Origin: JADZAA01 sp039810485
GTDB lineage: Bacteria > Bacteroidota > Ignavibacteria > Kapaibacteriales > UBA961
Assembly (NCBI GenBank): GCA_039810485.1
Contig: JBDHXA010000003.1
Location: forward strand, 14,566 to 78,565
DNA: 64,000 bases
Direction of reading: 5' to 3'
The notes under the pieces are model-generated. The model searched no databases. It was given only the letters and a program-made list of their open reading frames with translations, and was not told where the DNA came from. This document shows, piece after piece, positions 17,085-25,296 of the stretch (position 1 is its first letter; each line of letters opens with the position of its first letter). Both the position numbers and the translations under genes were made by a program.

Positions 17085-17979
17085 AGTTCTTAACACATTG
17101 GAGAACCTGCGCGAGCTGCCCTCAATTCCGGCAGTGGCTGCTGCTGTGCTTAGCGCCATAGAAGATCCTGATTTGAGTGCATCTTCTATTTCGAGATTAA
17201 TCGAACGAGATCCTGCTCTCACAGCCCGAACGCTTGCAGTGGCAAATTCGCCGTTTTACGGCTTTGTTCGTCGTATTTCTACGGTGGAACTTGCAGTAGT
17301 TATGCTTGGCGTAAGTACTATGAAAGAAATTGTGCTAAGTGTTATTCTACAAAGGATTTTCACACGAATTCGACCTGCATTGTTAGATGTTCGCACTTTT
17401 TGGCGCTATTCTGTATATTGCGGCACAACTGCCCGAACTCTTGCTAGAAAATTAGGTTATAGAGTTGCAGGTGAAGCTTTTGTGGCCGGACTAATTCACG
17501 ATATAGGCGTTCTTATAGAAGCGCAGTTTTTTCCAAAAGAATTTGAGCAAGTGCGCGAATTGCAAGCAACTGCGTCGTGCTCTTTTATTGAAGCCGAGCT
17601 TGAAGTATTCAATGCTGCCCATACTCATTTAGGCGCATGGTTTGCATCCAAATGGCAGCTGCCTCATCAACTGATTAATGCTATTTATTGGCATCATACA
17701 CCTTCGCCACCTGAAACTGCATTTGCTCCAATAGCAAGCACTAAAGACAGTGAAACCGCTCAACCATTAACAGCAATGGTTGCTTTATCTGAATTTTTTG
17801 CTGCTGATATGGGCTTTAAATCATGGGCTGCCGAGGATGTTGAGTCACCTTTGTATTTGCCAGATGATTTGCTAGAACTTTTACGGTCAAATCCATTGAT
17901 GGACTCTGAAGACAGCATAGAAGCGCTCCGAAATAATCTTAGAGAGGAATATGAACTGGCAGTTCAATTTTTTGGTTGA
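17047..17979 (+). CDS. HDOD domain-containing signalling protein
   Basis: 310 aa from GTG, inside the last codons of the sigma gene. The HDOD domain (an HD phosphohydrolase-like fold that usually lacks catalysis) covers about residues 15-215: LRELPSIPAVAAAVLSAIED, ERDPALTARTLAVANSPFYG, VELAVVMLGVSTMKEIVLS and AFVAGLIHDIGVLIEAQFFP, with HD retained in LIHDIG and a later HTHLGAWFASKWQLPHQLI. HDOD proteins are output or scaffold modules in motility, cell-cycle and stress signalling. The tight overlap suggests a shared pathway with the sigma factor, possibly control of its activity; this is inference. Confidence 0.88.
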   Translation: MSASEHSNLLSDKVLNTLENLRELPSIPAVAAAVLSAIEDPDLSASSISRLIERDPALTARTLAVANSPFYGFVRRISTVELAVVMLGVSTMKEIVLSVILQRIFTRIRPALLDVRTFWRYSVYCGTTARTLARKLGYRVAGEAFVAGLIHDIGVLIEAQFFPKEFEQVRELQATASCSFIEAELEVFNAAHTHLGAWFASKWQLPHQLINAIYWHHTPSPPETAFAPIASTKDSETAQPLTAMVALSEFFAADMGFKSWAAEDVESPLYLPDDLLELLRSNPLMDSEDSIEALRNNLREEYELAVQFFG

Positions 17980-17997
17980 TTATACTACAGTTTAAAT

Positions 17998-18013
17998 AGT
18001 GTGCCTTCACACT
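17998..18013 (+). other. Short hairpin after the HDOD gene
   Basis: AGTGTG-CCTT-CACACT, a 6-bp perfect stem starting 19 nt after the HDOD stop. It has no T-run, so it may be a weak 3' structure. Confidence 0.4.
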
Positions 18014-18047
18014 CTATATTAAAGTCAATTGCAACAACACAAACTTA

Positions 18048-18055
18048 TACATTTG
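18048..18055 (+). promoter_or_regulatory. Candidate -7 box (TACATTTG) for the 82-aa gene
   Basis: Exact TAnnTTTG ending 17 nt upstream of the ATG at 18073. It favours that start over the GTG at 18001. Confidence 0.4.
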
Positions 18056-18072
18056 AAACCCTACATGTGATA

Positions 18073-18321
18073 ATGGAAAAAGATATTAATATATTCTCCG
18101 CTGACAATCTTGTGGCACAAGCAGCAATCACTCCGCTGATAAATGGCTATCATGCTTTACAATTTTATGTTACAAATAACGGACAGCTTGCAAAAGAACG
18201 AACAGATACGTTAGGCCTATTTTATCTTTCGCCTTCTGGCGGCGCTTTGCGCGATGAAAAAATGAATATTGTTCTCTATAGTGCAAGATACGATAAATTC
18301 AAAGGATACGGCAAAGCATAA
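18073..18321 (+). CDS. Small hypothetical protein
   Basis: 82 aa from the ATG at 18073. The frame is open from GTG at 18001, but that codon falls inside a hairpin, and a -7 box lies between the two starts. I recognise no family. The sequence is soluble with no signal peptide or membrane segment; the motif-like part is DTLGLFYLSPSGGALRDEKM. It is flanked by HDOD on the left (same strand) and a convergent hotdog thioesterase on the right. Amino-acid composition looks coding, yet no homology can be claimed. Confidence 0.5.
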   Translation: MEKDINIFSADNLVAQAAITPLINGYHALQFYVTNNGQLAKERTDTLGLFYLSPSGGALRDEKMNIVLYSARYDKFKGYGKA

Positions 18322-18440
18322 TTTTCACATTTTTAATACAATTGCTGGCAATTTATATCTGCATCATACAGAATTTTATTATTCTATTATTTCTACTGCA
18401 TTAAATGACATTTGCAATATTCTGTTGTTATTTGATTCTT

Positions 18441-18893
18441 TTATTTTTTCGGCAGAGTTATATAATTAACTTGCGCAATGGCTGTTAATTTATTATTCTC
18501 ATCAAATAAATCCACATTGATAAGAGATAGTGTTCTTCCACGTTTTACTACATTAGCATGAACAATAGCGTCAGTGGTGCAGGGAGACAAAAAGCGTATA
18601 TTCATATCAGTAGTGGCAAATTCAAAATCAACACCTGTTTTTGTTAATAATGCAACAAGCGCAATAGTGTCTGCTGCGGTCATTAGCATTCCGCCATGAT
18701 AAGAATTGAAAACTCCGTCGAACTCCTTATGGTGCGGAACAATTGCTCTGCATTTTCCATCTGAAAGAAAAAGAATTTTTACATTGAGTGTAAAAAATAT
18801 AGGAATTAAGCGCAGACGATCAGCAATATCATTTGCCAAACTTTCTTGAATGTCATAATCAAAAGATATGTTGTTCATTTTTATTCTGTTCAT
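18441..18893 (-). CDS. PaaI/YdiI-type hotdog thioesterase
   Basis: About 150 aa from MNRIKMNNI (the frame is open to 18941, overlapping the upstream aminotransferase stop; another ATG lies at 18878). The hotdog helix region HKEFDGVFNSYHGGMLMTAADTIA corresponds to the (N/H)xxGxxHGGxxxxLxD catalytic segment of PaaI-type acyl-CoA thioesterases, with YHGGML in place of LHGG. TTDMNIRFLSPCTTDAIVHA and VVKRGRTLSLINVDLFDENN are the typical following strands. Acyl-CoA specificity is unknown. It lies just downstream of the class V aminotransferase and is probably cotranscribed with it. Confidence 0.78.
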   Translation of the reverse strand: MNRIKMNNISFDYDIQESLANDIADRLRLIPIFFTLNVKILFLSDGKCRAIVPHHKEFDGVFNSYHGGMLMTAADTIALVALLTKTGVDFEFATTDMNIRFLSPCTTDAIVHANVVKRGRTLSLINVDLFDENNKLTAIAQVNYITLPKK

Positions 18894-18928
18894 AGCGCAA
18901 GTAATGTCGCTGAAATTTACTAGCCATA

Positions 18929-20413
18929 TTATCCAAACCATTCTTGAACAATTTTTTTCTCATTGGTTTTATATGATTTATGTACAAATTCATTTGTAAT
19001 GTTATTATATTGATAATCTTCTTGCCACTCATTATAATTCAAAGCGATTTGTCGGATCGAATCAATAATAATATCTATTTCTTGATCTGTCATAATTGGA
19101 TGAATTGAAATTCTTATCCAGCCCGGTTTTTCCGATAAATCTCCTTGATTGATCTTGCATGTGATTTCTTTTGACATTTCTCTTGACACTCCAAGCAAAA
19201 AGTGTCCATAGGTGCCAGCGCACGAACAGCCGCCTCTCGATTGAATTCCGAATCTGTCATTAAGTAACTTTACACCTAAATTATAGTGAAGCCCTTCTAT
19301 ATAAAAAGATAGAACTCCAAGCCGATTTTCAACATTGCCAGCTAGTAAATAAAGATTTGGGATAGATTTCAATCTCGGAATTAGTGTATGTAATATTTCC
19401 TCTTCGCGATTTAAGATATTCTCTGTCTTCATTTCTTCTTTGAGTTTAATGCAAAGAGCTATTTTAATTGTTTGCAGAAATGGAGGCGTGCCGCCGTCTT
19501 CTCTATTTTCAATATCATCAATGTAAGTATGTTCTTTCCACGGATTTGTCCATTTGACTGTGCCGCCGCCCGGGTTGTCAGGCACAGATAATTTATAAAG
19601 CGATGAATTAAAAATAATAACGCCTGTTGTTCCAGGCCCACCAAGAAATTTATGCGGCGAAAAGTAAATTGCATCAAGATACTGCAAAGGGTTAGATGGG
19701 TGCATATCAATTTGCACATAAGGAGCCGAACACGCGAAATCTACAAAGCAATAGCCGCCATACTTGTGCATCTTTTCAGCGATTTCAAAGTAAGGCGTTT
19801 GTATTCCGGTAACATTTGAACACGCTGTTACAGAAGCATATTTTACTTTTCTATCTTTATATTTTTCGAGCAGATTTCCCAAATTATCAAGATTAATTAA
19901 TCCTTGTTCGTTCGGCATTATCCACTCAATATCGCAAATTGTTTCCAACCATGATGTCTGATTAGAATGATGCTCCATGTGAGTTATAAATACAACCGGC
20001 CTCTCTATTTCTTCAAATCGTATTGAATTTTTATACTGCTCAGGAATGCGAAGCCCTAAAATCCTATGAAATTTATTAATAACTCCGGTCATTCCCGATC
20101 CATAGGAAATAATGCAATCTTTTTCGTTGGCATTTACATGCATTTTAATGATGTTCCGCGCTTCATGATATGCTAATGTCATTAAACTGCCTGTTATTGA
20201 AGTTTCTGTATGCGTATTGGCAACAAAAGGGCCGAATACATTCATAATTTTTTCTTCAATCGGCTTATACAATCGTCCACTTGCAGTCCAATCGGCATAA
20301 ATAATGCGTTTTTCACCGAAAGGCGATACAAATCTTTGATCTATGCCTATAATATTATTTCTAAACCGAGTGAAATAGCTTTCAAGATTCGATGTTTGAT
20401 TATTTTCCGGCAT
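18929..20413 (-). CDS. Aminotransferase class V / cysteine desulfurase-like PLP enzyme
   Basis: 494 aa. Fold type I PLP enzyme: IIYADWTASGRLYKPIEEKI at the N-terminus, FITHMEHHSNQTSWLETI, FVDFACSAPYVQIDMHP, and the PLP lysine K255 in SPHKFLGGPGTTGVII. SRGGCSCAGTYGHFLLGVS holds cysteines where cysteine desulfurases carry the catalytic loop, but the enzyme is longer than NifS/SufS (about 400 aa) and belongs to the less studied class V group with the W-T-A-S-G-R motif. No SUF or ISC partner is adjacent. Substrate is unknown; desulfurase or selenocysteine-lyase-like chemistry is possible. The thioesterase gene follows directly. Confidence 0.82.
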   Translation of the reverse strand: MPENNQTSNLESYFTRFRNNIIGIDQRFVSPFGEKRIIYADWTASGRLYKPIEEKIMNVFGPFVANTHTETSITGSLMTLAYHEARNIIKMHVNANEKDCIISYGSGMTGVINKFHRILGLRIPEQYKNSIRFEEIERPVVFITHMEHHSNQTSWLETICDIEWIMPNEQGLINLDNLGNLLEKYKDRKVKYASVTACSNVTGIQTPYFEIAEKMHKYGGYCFVDFACSAPYVQIDMHPSNPLQYLDAIYFSPHKFLGGPGTTGVIIFNSSLYKLSVPDNPGGGTVKWTNPWKEHTYIDDIENREDGGTPPFLQTIKIALCIKLKEEMKTENILNREEEILHTLIPRLKSIPNLYLLAGNVENRLGVLSFYIEGLHYNLGVKLLNDRFGIQSRGGCSCAGTYGHFLLGVSREMSKEITCKINQGDLSEKPGWIRISIHPIMTDQEIDIIIDSIRQIALNYNEWQEDYQYNNITNEFVHKSYKTNEKKIVQEWFG

Positions 20414-20551
20414 ATAGATTTAATCTATATTTATTTAAAATAGTTTTATTATATTTTTATAACAATGCGCATTCTATTGTAGTTATCAGTATTATGAAGT
20501 GTTTCAAAGGAAATATATCAACTATAAAGCTAACAAACAACGGACTCAATA

Positions 20552-22030
20552 TTAAAACATCTCATTTTCTTCTTTTATAATTTTGCGTAATCCTCCAAGA
20601 TTACCATTGCTGAATAATAAAATCACATCATTTGGCATAAGCAACGAGTGAAGTAATTCTGCAAGTTCAAATCCCCAATTTCCTTGTTCGGCAGTTGATC
20701 CAGTAACTAAGTGCGTTGTAATTCCCTTACTTTCAATGTCATTTTGAAGCTTGGTCAAATCGAGACGTTCATCAACAGCATAGCGTTCGGGACGATTTAA
20801 CGGGCAAAACACAACCAATGCGGATCCTATAAAACACTCCGTTAATTCTTTTTGAAAAATTGAGCGTGTTGTTGTATTGCTTCGCGGTTCGAAACATACA
20901 ATTAGGCGACGTTTCGGAAATTTTTGTTGTGCGGCATGCAATGTTTCAGCAATTGCAGTCGGGTGATGTGCAAAGTCATCTACAACAATAGCACCTTTCC
21001 ATTTGCCAAGAACTTCAAGGCGACGTTTAGGCAGTTTAAAATTAATAAACCCGTTAAGCAATGAGAATATTGCTTCAGACAGAGAAAAATGTTGTTTGCG
21101 AAAAGCGGCATCATATTGCATTGCTGATAATGATGCAGCAATAGCCGCCACAGCATTGCGCACATTCATTTCACCAAACAGCGGTGTAGCTATTCGCCCT
21201 ATTATCTCTGACGATTTCAACAATGTAAAAGCTGTGCCTTCAGAAGAATACTCAATTTCAACGGCTCTCCATAAAGCATCTTCTTCAATGCCAAAAGTTT
21301 CCACTTTCGCCAAAGCGCTATCAGCCACGCTACGGCAAAGTGAATTGGCACTATTAACAAGCAAAGATCCGCTTTGGGGCACAAGCCGAGCAAATAATCT
21401 GAAAGATTTGGCAATGTCGTCTATCGAATCAAAAACATCAGCATGGTCAAATTCAATATTATTAATCACTGCAATATCTGGACGATAATGCATAAATTTT
21501 GATCTTTTATCAAAAAAAGCAGCATCATATTCATCGCCTTCCGACACGAATATGCCATTTTGTTTTGGTCGGCAGCCAACATTAAAATTACCCGGCACAC
21601 CGCCAATAAGAAAGCCCGGAGATGTTCCGGCATAATCTAAAAGCCATGCTGTCAACGATGACACGGTAGTTTTTCCATGGGTTCCAGAAATAACTACAGA
21701 TGTATTTTGCCCTATGAGTATGCGCCCTATAAGTTCAGGCATAGAAATAATGCGCAAACGATTGTCAAGAGCATATTCTAACTCGATATTGTCACGAGAA
21801 ATAGCATTTCCTACAACAATGATTGCGTTGTTTTTATTTTCAAGGTTTTTTTCGCTGTAGCCCTCATAATATTCGATTCCAGAATTGCTTAATATTTCGC
21901 TCATTGGAGGATAAATTGCATTATCCGAACCGCCGACTGACAAGCCGTTTGCCGCACATGCAAGCGCAACATTTCCCATTGCTGTGCCGCCAATTCCAAT
22001 AAAATATAGTTGAGAAGAAATATCAAACAT
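20552..22030 (-). CDS. mpl: UDP-N-acetylmuramate:L-Ala-gamma-D-Glu-meso-DAP ligase
   Basis: 492 aa. Attaches the recycled tripeptide L-Ala-gamma-D-Glu-meso-DAP to UDP-MurNAc, bypassing MurC/D/E in murein recycling. Mur ligase layout: Rossmann start FIGIGGTAMGNVALACAANG, ATP loop GTHGKTT at residues 116-122, YDAAFFDKRSKFMHYRPD and NNIEFDHADVFDSIDDIA in the central domain, then DDFAHHPTAIAETLHAAQQK and CFEPRSNTTTRSIFQ. The markers YPPMSEIL, PGFLIGGVPGNF and FFDKRSKF are those of Mpl and not of MurC. About 35 residues longer than E. coli Mpl. It follows prmA on the same strand. Confidence 0.93.
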   Translation of the reverse strand: MFDISSQLYFIGIGGTAMGNVALACAANGLSVGGSDNAIYPPMSEILSNSGIEYYEGYSEKNLENKNNAIIVVGNAISRDNIELEYALDNRLRIISMPELIGRILIGQNTSVVISGTHGKTTVSSLTAWLLDYAGTSPGFLIGGVPGNFNVGCRPKQNGIFVSEGDEYDAAFFDKRSKFMHYRPDIAVINNIEFDHADVFDSIDDIAKSFRLFARLVPQSGSLLVNSANSLCRSVADSALAKVETFGIEEDALWRAVEIEYSSEGTAFTLLKSSEIIGRIATPLFGEMNVRNAVAAIAASLSAMQYDAAFRKQHFSLSEAIFSLLNGFINFKLPKRRLEVLGKWKGAIVVDDFAHHPTAIAETLHAAQQKFPKRRLIVCFEPRSNTTTRSIFQKELTECFIGSALVVFCPLNRPERYAVDERLDLTKLQNDIESKGITTHLVTGSTAEQGNWGFELAELLHSLLMPNDVILLFSNGNLGGLRKIIKEENEMF

Positions 22031-22084
22031 AAACTTATAGAGTAATTATAATGAATATTTAAATTTTTGCTGCATTCCTAATAT

Positions 22085-22945
22085 TTACATAGATTCAAAA
22101 GCGATTGCCAGCCATTCGCCTTCTGACTTTACAGAAAGCGTGTGGAATCCGGACGATTCGGCGGCTGTGCAAATATCTTCGAGGTCATAAACCAAAATAC
22201 CAGAAACAATAAGAACTCCTTTGCTATTCGTAAGAGCTTTGCGAAAACGAGGAAAAACCGGCACAAGAAGATTCCGAAAAAGATTGGCAACAATTCCGTC
22301 TGACTGCGGCAGATCAACAAAAAAAACATCTGCCTGACTGCACAGCACAATATCTCTCACATTATTTGAAGCAATATTTTCAGCGCAATTATCTACAGCC
22401 CACGCATCATTGTCGAAAGCAAATATATTTGAAGCGCCAAGACGCGCAGCAAGTATAGACAATATGCCAGTACCCGAACCTGCATCAATCCAGTGAGATT
22501 TTGGACGCACATATTGTTCGAGGAATTGGCATACCATGCGTGTAGTTGGGTGATAGCCGGTTCCAAACGACATTTTTGGATCTATGCGCAAAATTATTTC
22601 TGCCGCAGGAATATCTTCAGCCCAAGACGGTGCTATTACAATTCTTTCGCTAACAATAACCGGTTGCAAAGATTTTTCAAATTCAGCATTCCAATTTTGG
22701 GCAGTAAGCGGTTCTACTTGCCCAATTTCTACAGAAATCCCAATATTTTTTAGATTATTTTCCAATTCTTCTATTGAAATTGTCGCAAAATCAATTGACG
22801 TAAATGAAATAACAAGTTCGTCGAAACGTTCTTCAATGCCAAGCATTGGAAGCAAAGAAATTATTCCCAATGCAATGTCGAATTGCTCTTCAGGAATATG
22901 AAGGTGAACATTTATATAATCTGCGTCAGAAATGCTGGAAGTCAT
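22085..22945 (-). CDS. prmA: Ribosomal protein L11 methyltransferase
   Basis: 286 aa, a class I SAM-dependent enzyme that trimethylates residues of ribosomal protein L11. An N-terminal substrate-binding domain (about 1-95) is followed by PKMSFGTGYHPTTRMVCQFL, the PrmA GTGxHxTT signature, and the SAM motif I WIDAGSGTGILSILAARLGA, then FDNDAWAVDNCAENIASNN and DGIVANLFRNLLVPVFPRF. Length and order are typical. The gene is divergent from kdsC with 53 bp between starts, and the minus strand carries a -7 box TACTTTTG at 22986-22979. It probably heads an operon with mpl. Confidence 0.92.
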   Translation of the reverse strand: MTSSISDADYINVHLHIPEEQFDIALGIISLLPMLGIEERFDELVISFTSIDFATISIEELENNLKNIGISVEIGQVEPLTAQNWNAEFEKSLQPVIVSERIVIAPSWAEDIPAAEIILRIDPKMSFGTGYHPTTRMVCQFLEQYVRPKSHWIDAGSGTGILSILAARLGASNIFAFDNDAWAVDNCAENIASNNVRDIVLCSQADVFFVDLPQSDGIVANLFRNLLVPVFPRFRKALTNSKGVLIVSGILVYDLEDICTAAESSGFHTLSVKSEGEWLAIAFESM

Positions 22946-22978
22946 GCGTTATAGATAAATATTTACAAACATAAAATG

Positions 22979-22986
22979 CAAAAGTA
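22979..22986 (-). promoter_or_regulatory. Candidate -7 box for prmA-mpl (TACTTTTG)
   Basis: Exact TAnnTTTG on the minus strand, 33 nt upstream of the prmA ATG. No TTTG at the -33 position. Confidence 0.4.
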
Positions 22987-22998
22987 GAATAAATTACC

Positions 22999-23538
22999 AT
23001 GTTAATGGAAGAAGCCAATAAATTTTTATTGGAAGAGAAATTGAGACGCATAGAACTTGTTGTAATGGACGTTGATGGAACATTGACCGACGGAGCTATG
23101 TATTACTCAGCCGAAGGCGAGGCAATGAAACGATTTTCCACTCGCGATGGCATGGGCATAACATTGCTTCACCGCGCAGGAATACGCACTGCCATTATCA
23201 CAAGCGAAGATTCTCCCATCGTTATAGCGCGGGCTGCAAAGTTAATGATTGGCAGCGTAATTATTGGTTCACGCAATAAGAAGCAATCATTGCTAGAACT
23301 AGTAGAAAAAGTCGGCACGATTTTGGAGAGAGTTGCTTATATTGGCGATGATGTTAATGATGCAGTCCCAATGAATATGTGCGGAGGTAGCGCCTGCCCT
23401 GCAGATGCAGTTGAAATAATACGCTCGACAGCGCAATTTATAAGCAGGCATAATGGTGGAAACGGAGCGGTTCGAGAATTTGCAGAAGCCATACTAAAAG
23501 CGCAAAATAAGCCTATTACTCTTCCTGAACAATGGTGA
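22999..23538 (+). CDS. kdsC: 3-deoxy-D-manno-octulosonate 8-phosphate phosphatase (KdsC-type HAD)
   Basis: 179 aa, a capless HAD-superfamily C0 phosphatase. Hydrolyses Kdo-8-phosphate to Kdo for LPS inner core and lipid A. D24 and D26 in VVMDVDGTLTDG are the nucleophile and acid; FSTRDGMGITLLHRAGIRTA and IITSEDS carry the motif II Thr/Ser; IGDDVNDAVPM is motif IV. The residues after GDDxND (NMCGGSACPADAVEIIRSTA) match KdsC and not a Cof-type phosphatase. It is divergent from prmA. This type can be hard to separate from the related YrbI of sialic-acid pathways, but no such pathway is nearby. Confidence 0.9.
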   Translation: MLMEEANKFLLEEKLRRIELVVMDVDGTLTDGAMYYSAEGEAMKRFSTRDGMGITLLHRAGIRTAIITSEDSPIVIARAAKLMIGSVIIGSRNKKQSLLELVEKVGTILERVAYIGDDVNDAVPMNMCGGSACPADAVEIIRSTAQFISRHNGGNGAVREFAEAILKAQNKPITLPEQW

Positions 23539-23612
23539 TATTTTCGCTTTGCGAACGATTGATAATCAAACGATAATTTTAATCAACTACAATAATTGCA
23601 AGGAAAATAATT

Positions 23613-24059
23613 ATGAGCAGCGAAAAAGATGTGGTAGATTCTTATGCCAAAGGTTTTTTCTTAGGCGCATTAATCGGCGGTGCCGTAGGTGCTGTTTCGG
23701 CATTATTATTGGCCCCTAAAAGCGGCCGTGAATTGCGGCGCGATATAGCTGATAAATCAAGCGAAATTTATGGTAAAGCCAATTATTATTTTGGCGAAGT
23801 GCAAGAAGACATGATAGATTTGGTAAATCAAGGTCGTGAAAAGGCAGAAGGAATTGTTTCCGCTGCAAAACGACAAGCCGAATCAATCCTCGCAAAGGCA
23901 GACAACACTATGCAGGAAGCACGATTTCGCGCGGCAAACACTAAAGATGCCTTACAAGACGGAGTATCTCGAGTTCGCGACGCAACACGTGCAGGTGCCG
24001 ACGCATTTCGCAAAGAAATGAGCGGCAATTCCGATGAACATGAGACAGAATTACTCTAA
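23613..24059 (+). CDS. YtxH domain-containing protein
   Basis: 148 aa. The N-terminal membrane anchor FFLGALIGGAVGAVSALLLA is followed by PKSGRELRRDIADKS, which is the YtxH (PF12732-type) signature APxSGxExR. The rest is an amphipathic helical tail with A/K/D/E repeats. YtxH proteins are small membrane-tethered general stress proteins of unknown mechanism. An AAGGAA lies before the start. The next gene encodes another small membrane-anchored coiled-coil protein, so the two likely act together. The terminus is full length. Confidence 0.85.
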   Translation: MSSEKDVVDSYAKGFFLGALIGGAVGAVSALLLAPKSGRELRRDIADKSSEIYGKANYYFGEVQEDMIDLVNQGREKAEGIVSAAKRQAESILAKADNTMQEARFRAANTKDALQDGVSRVRDATRAGADAFRKEMSGNSDEHETELL

Positions 24060-24068
24060 CTTTTGATT

Positions 24069-24482
24069 ATGGATATAACACTCATTATCTTTGAAATTAT
24101 TGCATTGACGGCTTTTGCATCGCTGTGCATTGCTTTGCTGATTGGAGTTAAGCGGGCTTTGCTTTTATTTAACAAAACTTCCCAATCACTAGACGAAATG
24201 ACAGCGTTGATGCGCACAATCGAAGGCAATTTAACGCCGGTTGCTCAAACGTTAGACATTACATTAAAACAAACAACTGAAACGCTTGAGCGCATAGACA
24301 AAGAAATCGAAAATGCCTCTGCTATCGTAGGACATTTTCGTGCTGTTGCAGGACGCATTGACGATCTTGAACAGCGTTTGCATCAGAAAGTAGAGCGTCC
24401 GCTTTTGCAGGCAGCCACACTGATTTCCGGTGTTTCGAAAGCAGTTATCGCATTTTACGATACATTTGCCCGAAAACGCTGA
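24069..24482 (+). CDS. Membrane-anchored coiled-coil protein (DUF948-like)
   Basis: 137 aa from the ATG at 24069 (TTG at 24063 is also open). One membrane segment at about 5-30 (TLIIFEIIALTAFASLCIAL) is followed by a long heptad-rich helical tail from about 35 on with SLDEMTALMRTIEGNLTPVA and TETLERIDKEIENASAIVGH. This is the architecture of DUF948 proteins, which often neighbour YtxH genes; I am unsure of the family. The start lies 9 nt after the YtxH stop, so they form an operon. Confidence 0.65.
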   Translation: MDITLIIFEIIALTAFASLCIALLIGVKRALLLFNKTSQSLDEMTALMRTIEGNLTPVAQTLDITLKQTTETLERIDKEIENASAIVGHFRAVAGRIDDLEQRLHQKVERPLLQAATLISGVSKAVIAFYDTFARKR

Positions 24483-24497
24483 TTAGCGTTAAATTCT

Positions 24498-24869
24498 ATG
24501 TTGCGAACATTATTTATTGTTGGAATCGGCGGATTCGCAGGCAGTATTGCACGGTATATCCTCAGCTTTGCGGCATTAAAAACATTGCCAATCGGCTTTC
24601 CATTAGGCACTTTGTTGGCAAATATTCTCGGTTGTTTTCTTATAGGAATATTCTACGGATGCTCAGACCGATATGCGTGGTTCTCGCCGGAACTGCGCAT
24701 TTTTTTAACAGCTGGCTTTTGCGGCGGCTTTACGACATTTTCATCATTTTCCTACGAAAACATTCAACTTTTTGAATCAGGCCGCTATCTTGCTTTTGCA
24801 ATCTACGTAGGCGGAAGTTTCGCAATCAGTATAAGTGCAACGGCAGCTGGAATTGCAATAATGCGATAA
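24498..24869 (+). CDS. crcB: CrcB/FluC fluoride exporter
   Basis: 123 aa with four membrane helices. The subunits form a dual-topology dimer with fluoride-selective pores. The signatures are GGFAGSIARYILSFAAL near the N-terminus, GTLLANILGCFLIGIFYG, and GFCGGFTTFSSFSYEN, which has the conserved GGxTTFS(T/S)FS run and the polyglutamic/aromatic side. Length (about 125) is normal. No fluoride riboswitch is visible in the short gap upstream; the gene sits 16 nt after the DUF948-like stop and may share its promoter. Confidence 0.93.
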   Translation: MLRTLFIVGIGGFAGSIARYILSFAALKTLPIGFPLGTLLANILGCFLIGIFYGCSDRYAWFSPELRIFLTAGFCGGFTTFSSFSYENIQLFESGRYLAFAIYVGGSFAISISATAAGIAIMR

Positions 24870-25027
24870 TCTTTATCTGCTATTTTTCAATAATTTCTAG
24901 TAAAATATTCTTTTTGCTTTATAGTAAGTTTTTAATGCAAAGAAATATCGCTTTATCATCTGTTAAATTATGCTTTAACATATCTTTATGTGAAGAGAGT
25001 AATAAGAAATCTGCGAGCTAAATACTG

Positions 25028-25231
25028 TTAAATTCCCTTCGATTTGCGGTACTCTGTTATGGACAAGCCGGCAATCGCATAATTTTCGGGCTTCATATCA
25101 TTAATAATTATACGCACATCATCGGCAGGCGAACCAATTGCGGCAATGACAGCGTCTGCAATTCCCTTAACTAATTTTCTTTTTTGCTCTACTGTGCGAC
25201 CTTCCACTATATTGACAGTGATTATCGGCAT
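25028..25231 (-). CDS. 4-oxalocrotonate tautomerase family protein
   Basis: 67 aa, minimal tautomerase fold. The mature protein begins PIITVNIVEGRTVEQKRKLV after Met removal; Pro1 is the general base. KGIADAVIAAIGSPADDVRI and IINDMKPENYAIAG match family conservation, including the two arginines in usual places. The hydrophobic active site suggests keto-enol tautomerase chemistry on small carboxylates, but no aromatic-degradation genes are close, so the physiological substrate is unknown. Confidence 0.88.
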   Translation of the reverse strand: MPIITVNIVEGRTVEQKRKLVKGIADAVIAAIGSPADDVRIIINDMKPENYAIAGLSITEYRKSKGI

Positions 25232-25296
25232 ACAATCATGGATAATTGTAAAAATTATATTCTTTTGGTAAGATTAAGCAACGTAAACAAACAACT

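Noticed and set aside
24482..24498. Fluoride riboswitch ahead of crcB
   Set aside because: Only 16 nt separate the genes; no room for the aptamer and no conserved pseudoknot sequence.
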